Shown here one piece after another: positions 11,470 to 20,070 of a DNA stretch of 64,000 nt. Location of the stretch: NCBI RefSeq assembly GCF_004023665.1, contig NZ_SAUF01000005.1:372001-436000 (forward strand), in the 5' to 3' direction. Under the pieces are notes generated by a model. That model was not told the origin of the DNA. It saw only the letters and a list, made by a program, of their open reading frames with translations, and did no database searches. A program made the position numbers and the translations under genes. Source of the stretch: Afifella aestuarii (GTDB lineage Bacteria; Pseudomonadota; Alphaproteobacteria; Rhizobiales; Afifellaceae). The first letter of the stretch is position 1. Each line of letters starts with the position of its first letter.

Positions 11470-12837
11470 ATGCAGACAGCCACGTTGGGCTGGGTCAGCA
11501 TCGTCCGTCTCGGACTGGTGCAGGCGGCGCTTGGAGCGATCGTCGTCCTGACGACGTCGACTTTGAACCGGGTGATGGTCGTGGAGCTTGCGCTCCCTGC
11601 CACTTTGCCCGGCGCTCTGGTCGGCGTCCATTATGCGGTGCAGATGCTGCGCCCGCGTTGGGGTTATGGCTCGGACATCACCGCGCGCAGAACGCCGTGG
11701 ATCATCGGAGGTATGGCTGTCCTCGGGGGCGGCGGCTTCCTGGCCGCGGTCGCGACAGCCTGGATGAGTGTCAATCTCGCCGGTGGTATCGCGCTTGCCG
11801 TCATAAGCTTCTTTGCAATCGGCATCGGCGTCGGCGCGGCCGGCACCTCGCTTCTCGCCCTGCTTGCCGCGAAGGTCGATCCCGGCCGTCGCGCGGCGGC
11901 AGCGACGCTCGTCTGGGGGATGATGATCGTCGGTTTCGTGGTGACGGCGACCTCCGCCGGCCATTTCCTCGATCCGTTCTCTCCGCAGCGGCTCGTTGCC
12001 GTGACGGGAGCGGTCTCTCTGGCGGCTTTCCTGGTGACAGTCGTAGCCGTCTTCGGTGTCGAAAAGCGCGTTGCCCGGCCCGATGATGCGCATCCCGCGG
12101 GGAAGGACGGGGCGGAGGAAAAGCCCGCATTCCGGCAGGCGCTGAAAGAGGTCTGGAGCGAGACGACGGCCCGTCGCTTCACCATCTTCATCTTCGTGTC
12201 GATGCTCGCTTACAGCGCCCAGGATCTCGTGCTTGAGCCTTTCGCGGGCACGGTCTTTGGAATGACGCCGGGCGAATCGACGAAGCTCGCCGGCGTCCAG
12301 CACAGCGGCGTCCTTGTCGGCATGCTTCTGGTCGGCGCTCTCGGCAGCAACGTGATCGGCCGGCGCATCGGCACCATGAAGAGCTGGACCATCGGCGGCT
12401 GCTTTGCCTCCGCTTTGGCGCTCTTCGGGCTGGTCATGGCAGGCTTCTGGGGGCCCGGTTGGCCGATCAGGGGCTCGGTCTTCTTTTTGGGTGCGGCAAA
12501 CGGCGCCTTCGCTGTGGCCGCCATCGCGTCGATGATGGGTCTTGCGGGTGCCGGGCGCGAGCGCCGTGAAGGTGTGCGCATGGGCCTGTGGGGTGCCGCG
12601 CAGGGCGTGGCTTTCGGCCTTGGCGGATTCCTGGGCACGGTGGCCATCGACACGACACGCACGATCTTTGCTTCGCCGGTACCGGCCTATGCCATGGTCT
12701 TTGCGATCGAAGGCGTGTTCTTTGTGATTTCGGCCTGGCTTGCATACCGGGTCGATCGCGCGGGGGAGGTGATCTCGGCCCCGCTGGATGTGACGGCCGT
12801 GGGCGAGGAGACGCTCGCAGGTTTAGGGGGACGGTAA
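11470..12837 (+). CDS. BCH2/PucC-family major facilitator protein
   Basis: A 455-residue membrane protein of the BCH2 family within the major facilitator superfamily (relatives: Orf428, PucC, LhaA), found between bchG and bchP in purple bacteria and thought to help supply pigment or assemble light-harvesting complexes. Twelve hydrophobic stretches can be traced, with the typical GVHYAVQMLRPRWGYGSD and RRTPWIIGG after the second one. ATG 11470 follows the bchG stop within a TGACATG arrangement and has GGAG upstream. bchP starts two bases after its stop. Family assignment is good; the exact cargo is unknown. Confidence 0.88.
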   Translation: MQTATLGWVSIVRLGLVQAALGAIVVLTTSTLNRVMVVELALPATLPGALVGVHYAVQMLRPRWGYGSDITARRTPWIIGGMAVLGGGGFLAAVATAWMSVNLAGGIALAVISFFAIGIGVGAAGTSLLALLAAKVDPGRRAAAATLVWGMMIVGFVVTATSAGHFLDPFSPQRLVAVTGAVSLAAFLVTVVAVFGVEKRVARPDDAHPAGKDGAEEKPAFRQALKEVWSETTARRFTIFIFVSMLAYSAQDLVLEPFAGTVFGMTPGESTKLAGVQHSGVLVGMLLVGALGSNVIGRRIGTMKSWTIGGCFASALALFGLVMAGFWGPGWPIRGSVFFLGAANGAFAVAAIASMMGLAGAGRERREGVRMGLWGAAQGVAFGLGGFLGTVAIDTTRTIFASPVPAYAMVFAIEGVFFVISAWLAYRVDRAGEVISAPLDVTAVGEETLAGLGGR

Positions 12838-12839
12838 TC

Positions 12840-14078
12840 ATGCCTGAGAGCAAAACATACGATGTGGTCGTCGTCGGGGGTGGCCCGGCTGGCGCGACGG
12901 CTGCAACCGATCTTGCCTCCAAGGGGCATTCGGTCCTGCTGCTCGACAGGCAGGGCCGCATCAAGCCGTGCGGTGGCGCGGTGCCGCCACGTCTTTTGCG
13001 CGATTTCAACGTCCCGACGTCGATGCTCGTCGCGCAGGTCTCCTCCGCGGAGATCGTCTCGCCGACCGATCGGCGCGTGAACATGCCCATCGAAGGCGGC
13101 TTCGTCGGCATGGTCGATCGCGAACATTTCGATGAGTGGCTGCGTCAGCGTGCGGCCGAGGCCGGCGCTGAGCGCTGTGCCGGCACGTTTGAAGCTTTCG
13201 ACCGCGACACCGACGGGGTGGCGCGCATCCATTACCGGCCGAAAGACGGCGGACGCGACGCGTCTCTCGAAGTCGTGCGCGCACGCGCCGTGATCGGCGC
13301 GGACGGCGCAAATTCCGCAGTCGCGCGCGAGGCTGTGCCGCGGGCTGGCCGGGTGCCGTACGTTTTCGCTTATCATGAGATCGTTCGCTCGCCCCAAGAC
13401 GGCGCCGCGCATTTCGATCCAAAGCGCTGCGATGTCTATTACAATGGCCGCATGTCGCCGGACTTTTATTCCTGGGTCTTCCCCCATGGCGATACGACGA
13501 GCATCGGTACCGGCAGTGCCAACAAGGGCTTTTCGTTGCGCAACGCCGTCGCCGATCTGCGCGGCATCACGGGCCTCGACGCGGCCGAAACGATCCGCAA
13601 GGAAGGTGCGCCGATTCCGCTGAAGCCCCGCCGGAAATGGGACAACGACCAGGATGTGCTTTTGGCGGGTGATGCCGCTGGCGTCGTGGCGCCGGCTTCC
13701 GGCGAGGGCATCTATTACGCCATGGTTTGCGGTCGCTTCGCCGGAGAGGCCGTCGAGGAATTCCTGCGCACCAACGACGCGAAGGCGCTCGCGGGTGCAC
13801 GCAAGCGCTTCATGAAAGAGCATGGGCGCGTCTTCTGGATCCTCGGGATCATGCAGTACTTCTGGTACAAGAACGACAAACGGCGCGAGCGCTTCGTGTC
13901 CATGTGCGCCGATCCGGACGTGCAGCGGCTGACCTGGGAAGCCTATATGAACAAGAAGCTCGTGCGGGCGCGCCCGGGGGCACATATGCGGGTCTTCTTC
14001 AAGGATATGGCGCATCTTCTGGGGCTCGTGCAGCCGGACGAGGCGAGCAAGCTCGGTCCCCGTCGCCGCGTTTCCTGA
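12840..14078 (+). CDS. bchP: Geranylgeranyl diphosphate/bacteriochlorophyll reductase
   Basis: Flavoprotein that reduces the geranylgeranyl tail (of the pigment or of the free diphosphate) to phytyl, the last step of bacteriochlorophyll a synthesis. The 412-residue protein opens with an FAD-binding VVVVGGGPAGATAATDLA, has the KPCGGAVPPRLL motif and, near residue 280, the second flavin motif GDAAGVVAPASGEGIYYAM. ATG 12840 starts two bases after bch2 with GGGGG upstream; an 84-codon extension into bch2 is a shadow. Third gene of the bchG operon. Confidence 0.95.
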   Translation: MPESKTYDVVVVGGGPAGATAATDLASKGHSVLLLDRQGRIKPCGGAVPPRLLRDFNVPTSMLVAQVSSAEIVSPTDRRVNMPIEGGFVGMVDREHFDEWLRQRAAEAGAERCAGTFEAFDRDTDGVARIHYRPKDGGRDASLEVVRARAVIGADGANSAVAREAVPRAGRVPYVFAYHEIVRSPQDGAAHFDPKRCDVYYNGRMSPDFYSWVFPHGDTTSIGTGSANKGFSLRNAVADLRGITGLDAAETIRKEGAPIPLKPRRKWDNDQDVLLAGDAAGVVAPASGEGIYYAMVCGRFAGEAVEEFLRTNDAKALAGARKRFMKEHGRVFWILGIMQYFWYKNDKRRERFVSMCADPDVQRLTWEAYMNKKLVRARPGAHMRVFFKDMAHLLGLVQPDEASKLGPRRRVS

Positions 14079-14099
14079 TCCCTTTCAGGAGGCGCTCTC

Positions 14100-14363
14100 A
14101 TGGCCGGTCTCATCGAAAGCGGTCGGATCGCCGACCTCATCCTTCTGCTCGTGCTCGCGGAGGCTGTCGGCCTCGTCTACTTTTATCGGCGGACCGGGCG
14201 GGGCGTTCGCCCGCTCGAACTTCTCGTCAATCTTGCCGCGGGCGCGACGCTGATTTTGGCGTTGCGTGCTGCACTGGTGGGGGCGGAGTGGCAGGTGATC
14301 GCCTTCTTCCTGACGCTCGCGGGGTTTGCGCATCTCGGGGACCTCGTCCGCCGCTGGCGTTGA
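14100..14363 (+). CDS. Small three-helix membrane protein downstream of bchP
   Basis: An 87-residue protein with three hydrophobic segments (IADLILLLVLAEAVGLVYFY, LLVNLAAGATLILALRAALV, WQVIAFFLTLAGFAHLGDLV) and basic residues between them. It has an excellent ribosome-binding site, AGGAGG seven bases before the ATG, and begins 21 bases after bchP, so it is very probably the last gene of the bchG-bch2-bchP operon. I do not recognise a characterised family. Its place suggests a membrane helper for late pigment synthesis or delivery, which is inference from position only. Confidence 0.8.
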   Translation: MAGLIESGRIADLILLLVLAEAVGLVYFYRRTGRGVRPLELLVNLAAGATLILALRAALVGAEWQVIAFFLTLAGFAHLGDLVRRWR

Positions 14364-14439
14364 GCGGCTCTGCATCGGCCTTCGTTGACTTCGCCTCGGC
14401 CTGACGGCTAAAGCCGGCGCCTTGAAGCGAGGGTTTGAT

Positions 14440-15492
14440 ATGCACGAGAAGATTCGCATCGGCGTCCTTGGCGCCTCCGGCTACACCGGCGCCGATCTGG
14501 TGCGTCTCGCGGCGCGCCATCCGCATGTCGAGATCGCTGCGCTGACCGCCAACACCCATGCCGGCAAGGAGATGGGGGCGGTGTTTCCGCACCTCGCAAT
14601 CCTCGATTTGCCGCGTCTCAAAGCCTGGGAAGAGGTCGATTGGAGCGAGCTTGACGCCGTTTTCTGTGGCCTTCCACATGGGACGACGCAAGAGATCACG
14701 GCGGCGGTTTTGAGCGCCAATCCGAAAGCGCGCATCATCGATATGTCGGCCGATTTCCGTCTCCGCGATGCATCCGTCTATGCCGAGTGGTACGGCCATG
14801 AGCATCAGGCGCCGGAGCTTCAGGAAGAGGCGGTTTATGGCCTGACCGAGCATTACCGCGCTCTCATCAAGGATGCCCGGCTGATCGCCTGTCCGGGCTG
14901 CTACCCGACCGCGGTGCTGATGGCACTCCTGCCGCTCGTGCGCCAAGACATGATTGATGCGAGCGATCTCATCATCGATGCGAAATCGGGCGTGACCGGT
15001 GCCGGCCGCGGTCTCAAGCAGAATACGCTCTTTGCCGAGGCGGGCGAGGGGCTGTCACCCTATTCCATCGGCAAGCATCGCCACGCGCCGGAGATCGAAC
15101 AGGAAATCGGCGTTGCCGCGGGGATGCCCATCACCGTGAATTTCACGCCGCATCTCATCCCGATGAGCCGGGGCGAGCTCGTCACCTGCTATGTGCGCCT
15201 TGCCGAAGGCGCGACGGCCGGCGATCTTCGCCAACGGCTCGTGGAGGATTACGCGCCGGAGCCGTTCGTGCACGTCCTGCCGGAAGGGGGCGTTCCCCAG
15301 ACGCAGAATGTCCGCGGCTCCAACTACGTGCAGATCGGCGTTTTCCCCGACCGCATCCCCGGACGTGCGCTGGTCATTGCCGCAATCGACAATCTCGTCA
15401 AAGGCTCCGCTGGCCAGGCCCTGCAGAACATGAATGTCGCGTTCGGCTTTGAAGAAGGCGAAGGCCTCTTGCAGCTGGCGCTGTTTCCTTAA
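14440..15492 (+). CDS. argC: N-acetyl-gamma-glutamyl-phosphate reductase
   Basis: ArgC, third enzyme of arginine synthesis, reducing N-acetylglutamyl phosphate to the semialdehyde with NADPH. The 350-residue product has the dinucleotide motif GVLGASGYTGADLVRL at the N-terminus and the catalytic cysteine C154 in LIACPGCYPTA. ATG 14440 has GAGGG seven bases upstream; the TTG six codons earlier is less likely. It marks the end of the photosynthesis cluster: the genes beyond are ordinary metabolism. A strong terminator follows the stop. Confidence 0.95.
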   Translation: MHEKIRIGVLGASGYTGADLVRLAARHPHVEIAALTANTHAGKEMGAVFPHLAILDLPRLKAWEEVDWSELDAVFCGLPHGTTQEITAAVLSANPKARIIDMSADFRLRDASVYAEWYGHEHQAPELQEEAVYGLTEHYRALIKDARLIACPGCYPTAVLMALLPLVRQDMIDASDLIIDAKSGVTGAGRGLKQNTLFAEAGEGLSPYSIGKHRHAPEIEQEIGVAAGMPITVNFTPHLIPMSRGELVTCYVRLAEGATAGDLRQRLVEDYAPEPFVHVLPEGGVPQTQNVRGSNYVQIGVFPDRIPGRALVIAAIDNLVKGSAGQALQNMNVAFGFEEGEGLLQLALFP

Positions 15493-15513
15493 GGCGTTCT
15501 TTTCCGCGATACG

Positions 15514-15550
15514 AAAAGAGCCCGTCCGGGTGTCCCGGACGGGCTCTTTT
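15514..15550. terminator. Bidirectional terminator between argC and rne
   Basis: Perfect 17-bp stem with a three-base loop (TGT); A-rich and T-rich flanks make it work on both strands. It sits between the convergent argC and rne genes. Confidence 0.9.
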
Positions 15551-15575
15551 TTAGCTCAACGAGCGATCGCTGTGT

Positions 15576-18230
15576 TCAGAGGAATGAACGACGCTGCCAC
15601 CAGCCGACGCGCTTCGGCCGGTTCGGGTCGTCCTTCGGCTCGTCGTCCTTGGCCTTTTCGGCAACGTCAGCCTGTGCCGAAGCGGTCTCATCGGACTGCC
15701 GCTCTTCTGGCGTGCCGCTCGAGGTAGCGCCGCTTTCGGTTGCCTCTGGTTCGGCAGGCATTGCCGCTTCCGCCACACGATCGGCGTTCTCGTCCTTGGC
15801 TTCTTCGTAGCTCGAACGGTTTTCGTCTTCTTCGACAGCTTCGTCGCCGGCGTCCAAGCTTGTGGCAGGTTCCGCCTTCGGCTCGCTCTCAGCGCCCGTT
15901 CCGACCTGTTCTGACGCGGCCGGGAGCGACGGCTGTTCCACCGCCGTCTCCTCGGAAGGCTCGGCCGACGCGGTTTCCTGCGTCGCTTCGACGGTCGGAG
16001 AGGTCTGCTCCGCCGACGGGGCTTCTGGGGTCTCAGAGGGGTTCGCTACTTCGTTCTGCTCTTCGGTCTCGGGCCGGCGCGCGTCTGCGCGATCGTCGTC
16101 CTCATCGTCGTCATCGGAGCGCGAACCACGATCTTGCGCATTGTCGCCGTTCGTTGCATTCGCATCCTGCTGCTCGTCGCGATTGCGACCGCGCCGCCTT
16201 CCGCCACGGCGGCCACGGCGCCGCTTCTTCGGCTTTGTCTCGTCGCCATCGTCGTCTTCCGAGTTTTCGTCCCGCCGGCCTTCGCCGCCATTGGCTGCGG
16301 CGGCTTCCGAGGTCGCGGCCTCCGCCTCCGAGCGGTCGCTTTCGGCTCTCTCGCCCTTCGGACGACGACGCTTGCGCCGCCGGCCTCCGCGGCGGCCACC
16401 ATCCTCGCCGTCCTCATCGAGGCTCGCTTCGCTCTCTTCTTCGACTTCGGCCGGAGCCGGCTCGTCGAAATCAGACACGTCGAGCATCGCGACGGCGGCT
16501 GAGTGCGGCGGCTCCTCTTCGGAGAGGTCGGCGCGATCGATGGTGAAGCCCGAGGCCGCATCCGGAGCATCCCCGGCGACGCTGATCGAAACCGCGAAGC
16601 GGCGTTCAAGGTCGGCGAGATGCGAACGCTTCTGGTTCAGCACGTAAAGCGCAACGTCCGGACGCGTCGACACTTCGAGATTGCGGCTGCGGTCCTGAAT
16701 GAGGTGCTCTTCCAGCATGCGCAGGAGCTGCAGCGCCAGAGACGCCACAGAGCGAACCTGGCCGGTGCCATGGCAGGCGTGGCAGAGCGCCGTCGAACTC
16801 TCCAAGACGCCGGTCCTGAGGCGCTGCCGCGACATCTCCATCAGACCGAAATGCGAGATGCGCCCGAGCTGGATGCGCGCCCGGTCGAAGCGCAGGCAGT
16901 CCTTCAGCTTGCGTTCGACCGCCCGATTGTTGCGCTTCTCCTCCATATCGATGAAGTCGATGACGATGAGGCCTGCCAGATCGCGCAGCCGCAATTGGCG
17001 CGCGACCTCTTCGGCCGCCTCGAGGTTCGTTCGAACCGCGGTGTCCTCGATCGAATGCTCGCGCGTCGAACGGCCTGAATTGACGTCGATGGCGACGAGC
17101 GCCTCCGTCTGATTGATGACGATGTAACCGCCCGAGCGCAGGGTGACCTGCGGCAGGAACATCGCTTCGAGCTGACGCTCCACCGAATGGCGCGAGAAGA
17201 TCGGGGCGGCATCACGGTAGGGCTGAACATTCTTGGCATGGCTCGGCATGAGCATGCGCATGAAGTCCTTCGCCTCGCGATAGGCTTCTTCGCCGGCCAC
17301 CATGACCTGGTCGATCTCGCGCGAATAGAGATCGCGGATAGAGCGTTTGACGAGACTGCCTTCCTCGTAAACGAGGGTCGGTGCCGCAGATTTCAGCGTC
17401 AGATCGCGAACATTCTCCCACAATCTGAGGAGATACTCGAAATCGCGCTTGATCTCCGTCTTCGTTCTGGAGGCGCCCGCTGTGCGCAGGATGACGCCCA
17501 TTCCGGACGGCACCTCGAGCCCTGCCGCAATGCTCTTCAGGCGCTTGCGGTCGGCCGGGTCCGTGATCTTGCGGGAAATGCCGCCGCCACGGCCCGTATT
17601 CGGCATCAAGACCGAATAGCGACCGGCGAGCGACAGATAGGTCGTCAGCGCAGCGCCTTTGTTGCCGCGCTCCTCTTTGACCACCTGCACCAGCAGAACC
17701 TGGCGACGTTTGATGACTTCCTGGATCTTGTACTGCTTGGCCCGTTGGCGGCGCCGTTCCGGCACCTCCTCCATCGCATCTTCCGCGCCGACGCTTTCGA
17801 CGGCATGGTCGGCGTCGTTATCGTCGCCGTTGGAGTCGTCGCTGTTGTCGTCGTCGGAATCGTCATCGGACGACTTGTCCGCCTTTGCGGGGGCGTCGTC
17901 GCCGTGGGCGTCACCGCCATGATTGTCGGAATCCTCGTCGCGGTCGGATTCTTCCGCATCGAGAAGCGCCTGCCTGTCGGCGAACGGGATCTGGTAATAG
18001 TCTGGATGGATCTCCGAGAACGCCAGGAAGCCGTGCCGGTTGCCGCCATAATCGACGAAGGCGGCCTGCAGCGACGGTTCGACCCGCGTTACCTTCGCCA
18101 GATAGATGTTGCCTCGAAGTTGTCTTCTCTCTGCTGATTCAAAATCAAATTCTTCAACCTTGTCGCCGCGCAGCACCACGACCCGGGTCTCTTCCGGGTG
18201 GGCCGCGTCGATGAGCATCTTGTTCGACAT
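15576..18230 (-). CDS. rne: Ribonuclease E
   Basis: RNase E, the endoribonuclease that starts mRNA decay and processes rRNA and tRNA, and the scaffold of the degradosome. The 884-residue protein starts MSNKMLIDAAHPEETRVVVL (ATG 18230). The S1 domain (about 36-185) is interrupted at about 91-156 by a long Asp/Ser-rich acidic insert, a feature known from alphaproteobacteria. The catalytic DNase-I-like part has VIDFIDMEEKRNN and LRFDRARIQLGRIS, and the Zn-link is the CHAC pair of TALCHACHGTGQVRS. The last third is low-complexity, alternating acidic blocks and Arg-rich blocks (KPKKRRRGRRGGRRRGRNR) that would bind RNA and degradosome partners, and ends with VGWWQRRSFL. A 24-codon upstream extension is rejected. 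Confidence 0.96.
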   Translation of the reverse strand: MSNKMLIDAAHPEETRVVVLRGDKVEEFDFESAERRQLRGNIYLAKVTRVEPSLQAAFVDYGGNRHGFLAFSEIHPDYYQIPFADRQALLDAEESDRDEDSDNHGGDAHGDDAPAKADKSSDDDSDDDNSDDSNGDDNDADHAVESVGAEDAMEEVPERRRQRAKQYKIQEVIKRRQVLLVQVVKEERGNKGAALTTYLSLAGRYSVLMPNTGRGGGISRKITDPADRKRLKSIAAGLEVPSGMGVILRTAGASRTKTEIKRDFEYLLRLWENVRDLTLKSAAPTLVYEEGSLVKRSIRDLYSREIDQVMVAGEEAYREAKDFMRMLMPSHAKNVQPYRDAAPIFSRHSVERQLEAMFLPQVTLRSGGYIVINQTEALVAIDVNSGRSTREHSIEDTAVRTNLEAAEEVARQLRLRDLAGLIVIDFIDMEEKRNNRAVERKLKDCLRFDRARIQLGRISHFGLMEMSRQRLRTGVLESSTALCHACHGTGQVRSVASLALQLLRMLEEHLIQDRSRNLEVSTRPDVALYVLNQKRSHLADLERRFAVSISVAGDAPDAASGFTIDRADLSEEEPPHSAAVAMLDVSDFDEPAPAEVEEESEASLDEDGEDGGRRGGRRRKRRRPKGERAESDRSEAEAATSEAAAANGGEGRRDENSEDDDGDETKPKKRRRGRRGGRRRGRNRDEQQDANATNGDNAQDRGSRSDDDDEDDDRADARRPETEEQNEVANPSETPEAPSAEQTSPTVEATQETASAEPSEETAVEQPSLPAASEQVGTGAESEPKAEPATSLDAGDEAVEEDENRSSYEEAKDENADRVAEAAMPAEPEATESGATSSGTPEERQSDETASAQADVAEKAKDDEPKDDPNRPKRVGWWQRRSFL

Positions 18231-18706
18231 AGTGTGTGACTCCGCCCCGGGCCAAATATGCGTTGGGCGCGCCAGTTGCTCTTGGCGCGCGGCCGGGGCC
18301 AAATGTGAATAAGGGGAGAACAGGCGCCAGCGCGTGTCGCCGCGGAAGCATCGGCTGCTGCGCGATCTGCCTTTGCGGCAGAACCATCAGCTGCTGAGCG
18401 TTGCGGGCGCGGTCACCCATGGGCTGCCTTTCCAAGTCGTTGCGGCTCATGCCGCCTGAGACCAGCGGTGTGTCCGGCTGGTCCGTCTTCGCCTCCGTAC
18501 AGTCGGCTGAAGGGCGTTGATCTTTACAACGCCGCACCCGATGACAGCCGGAGAAGAATCCGTCATTCTCTCTCTTATAAACGAGCTTCGTTCGATTCAA
18601 GAGAACGTTGCGACGTGGAGACGCGAAAACCACATTCGCTCGCCTTTGCCTTGCCACATCCTTTAGAGAGAAGCGAGGCGTTTTCTAAGAACTGAAGAAG
18701 GTGGGC
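18231..18706. other. 476-bp divergent intergenic region between rne and the amidase gene
   Basis: Holds the rne leader and the upstream region of the amidase gene. A long leader for rne is likely, since RNase E commonly controls its own message through its 5' untranslated region. The only clear structure I see is the hairpin at 18460-18483. No convincing small gene was found, and I could not place either promoter with confidence. Confidence 0.5.
18460..18483. repeat. Hairpin element, copy 1 (core GGTGTGTCCGGCTG)
   Basis: Inverted repeat GACCAGC / GCTGGTC with a loop that can pair GG with CC around TGTGT, leaving one bulged G. A nearly identical hairpin occurs at 34051-34073. Here it lies about 230 bases upstream of the rne start, on the opposite strand to its coding sense. 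No T-run follows. Confidence 0.55.
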
Positions 18707-19921
18707 ATGGTCCGCTTCGCCCTCATGCTGCTCGTCTTGCCTTGGCTTGTAGCTTCTCCAGCGCTTGCCGCGAAGGTTTCCGACATCCGTGTTGTTGGAG
18801 ATAGTGAGCGCACGCGTATGGTGCTCGACGTGGAAGGAGAGCCCCGCTTTCACATCTTGCGGTTACGCGCGCCCTATCGGCTTGTTGTCGATCTCCCCGA
18901 TACGGAATTTGCCGCCCCAGCCTCCAAGACCAAAGCGATAGGTCTCGTCAGCGATTATCGGTTCGGCCAGATTGCGGCCTCGCGCGGTCGCGTGGTCCTC
19001 GACCTGACGGGTCCGGTGGAGGTGGAAAAATCGTACCTGATGCCGGGAGTTGCCGAACAGCCGGCTCGTCTCGTCCTCGATATGGTTCCCTCCACGGCGG
19101 AAGCCTTTTCGGAGGCGGCGGCGCCGATCAGCGAGCCTACGCCGGCGCTCGCCTCGCTTCAGGAAGGGGAGGAGGGCACATCACCCGAGACCCACGAAAT
19201 TCCGATCGATCGGCCCGACGCGGCCGACACCCGTCCGGTCGTCGTCATCGATCCTGGCCACGGAGGCATCGATTCCGGCGCGATCAGTTCAGATGGGCTC
19301 TTGGAAAAGGACATTACGCTCGGCTTCTCGAAGGCATTGCGCGAAGTCCTGATCGAGCGTGGCAAGACGATCCCGATCCTCACGCGCGACGACGACGTCT
19401 TCCTGCCCCTCGGCAAGCGCGTCGCCTTCGCCAGACGTGAGGGGGCGGCGCTCTTCATCTCGGTGCATGCCGATACCGTGCCGCAGGATTACGTGCGTGG
19501 CGCAACCGTTTACACGCTCTCGGAAGAAGCCTCCGATGTGCTTGCGGCGCGTCTCGCCGCACGCGAGAACCGGGCCGACATTCTGGCGGGCCTTGCCATC
19601 GAAGATCAGCCGGACGAGGTGGCCACGATCCTGTTTGATCTGGCGCGGCGCGAGACCCGCAACCTCTCGATGCGTTTCGCCGCCGATCTCGTAAAGGATC
19701 TGAGCGCGGAAATGGTCCTGAACAAGAAACCTCGGCGGGGTGCATCCTTTCGTGTTCTCAAGGCCCCGGACGTGCCCTCGGTGCTCTTGGAACTCGGCTA
19801 TCTTTCCAATAATGTGGACGAGAAGCTTTTTCAGTCGGATGAATGGCGAGAGCGCACGAGCGAGGCGGTGGCCAGCGCCGTCGAGAAGTATCTCGCCTTG
19901 CCGGGCGTCGCGCGGCGCTGA
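18707..19921 (+). CDS. N-acetylmuramoyl-L-alanine amidase (AmiC type)
   Basis: Periplasmic zinc amidase that cuts the stem peptide from muramic acid to split septal peptidoglycan. The 404-residue protein has a signal peptide (ending near SPALAA), an N-terminal AMIN domain (about 25-125) that targets it to the wall, an acidic Pro-rich linker, and an Amidase_3 domain with zinc ligands in DPGHGGIDSG, LLEKDITLGF and FISVHAD and the catalytic Glu in LLELGYLSNNVDE. ATG 18707 is preceded by AAGGTGGG; a GTG two codons earlier is possible. The PBP1A gene follows 149 bases downstream, a common pairing in Rhizobiales. Confidence 0.93.
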   Translation: MVRFALMLLVLPWLVASPALAAKVSDIRVVGDSERTRMVLDVEGEPRFHILRLRAPYRLVVDLPDTEFAAPASKTKAIGLVSDYRFGQIAASRGRVVLDLTGPVEVEKSYLMPGVAEQPARLVLDMVPSTAEAFSEAAAPISEPTPALASLQEGEEGTSPETHEIPIDRPDAADTRPVVVIDPGHGGIDSGAISSDGLLEKDITLGFSKALREVLIERGKTIPILTRDDDVFLPLGKRVAFARREGAALFISVHADTVPQDYVRGATVYTLSEEASDVLAARLAARENRADILAGLAIEDQPDEVATILFDLARRETRNLSMRFAADLVKDLSAEMVLNKKPRRGASFRVLKAPDVPSVLLELGYLSNNVDEKLFQSDEWRERTSEAVASAVEKYLALPGVARR

Positions 19922-20070
19922 GGAAGATCACGAGAAAGCGTGTGGCTTATTGGCGACAGAGCCAGCGCCGGGGCGGTCCCGCCGGGGAACCGCCTCAGTT
20001 TCATCACAAAACTGGATGAAGCCGATCTTTAGCAATCTCGGCTTTTCCGAATAGGTGGGGCAGCCCCTTC

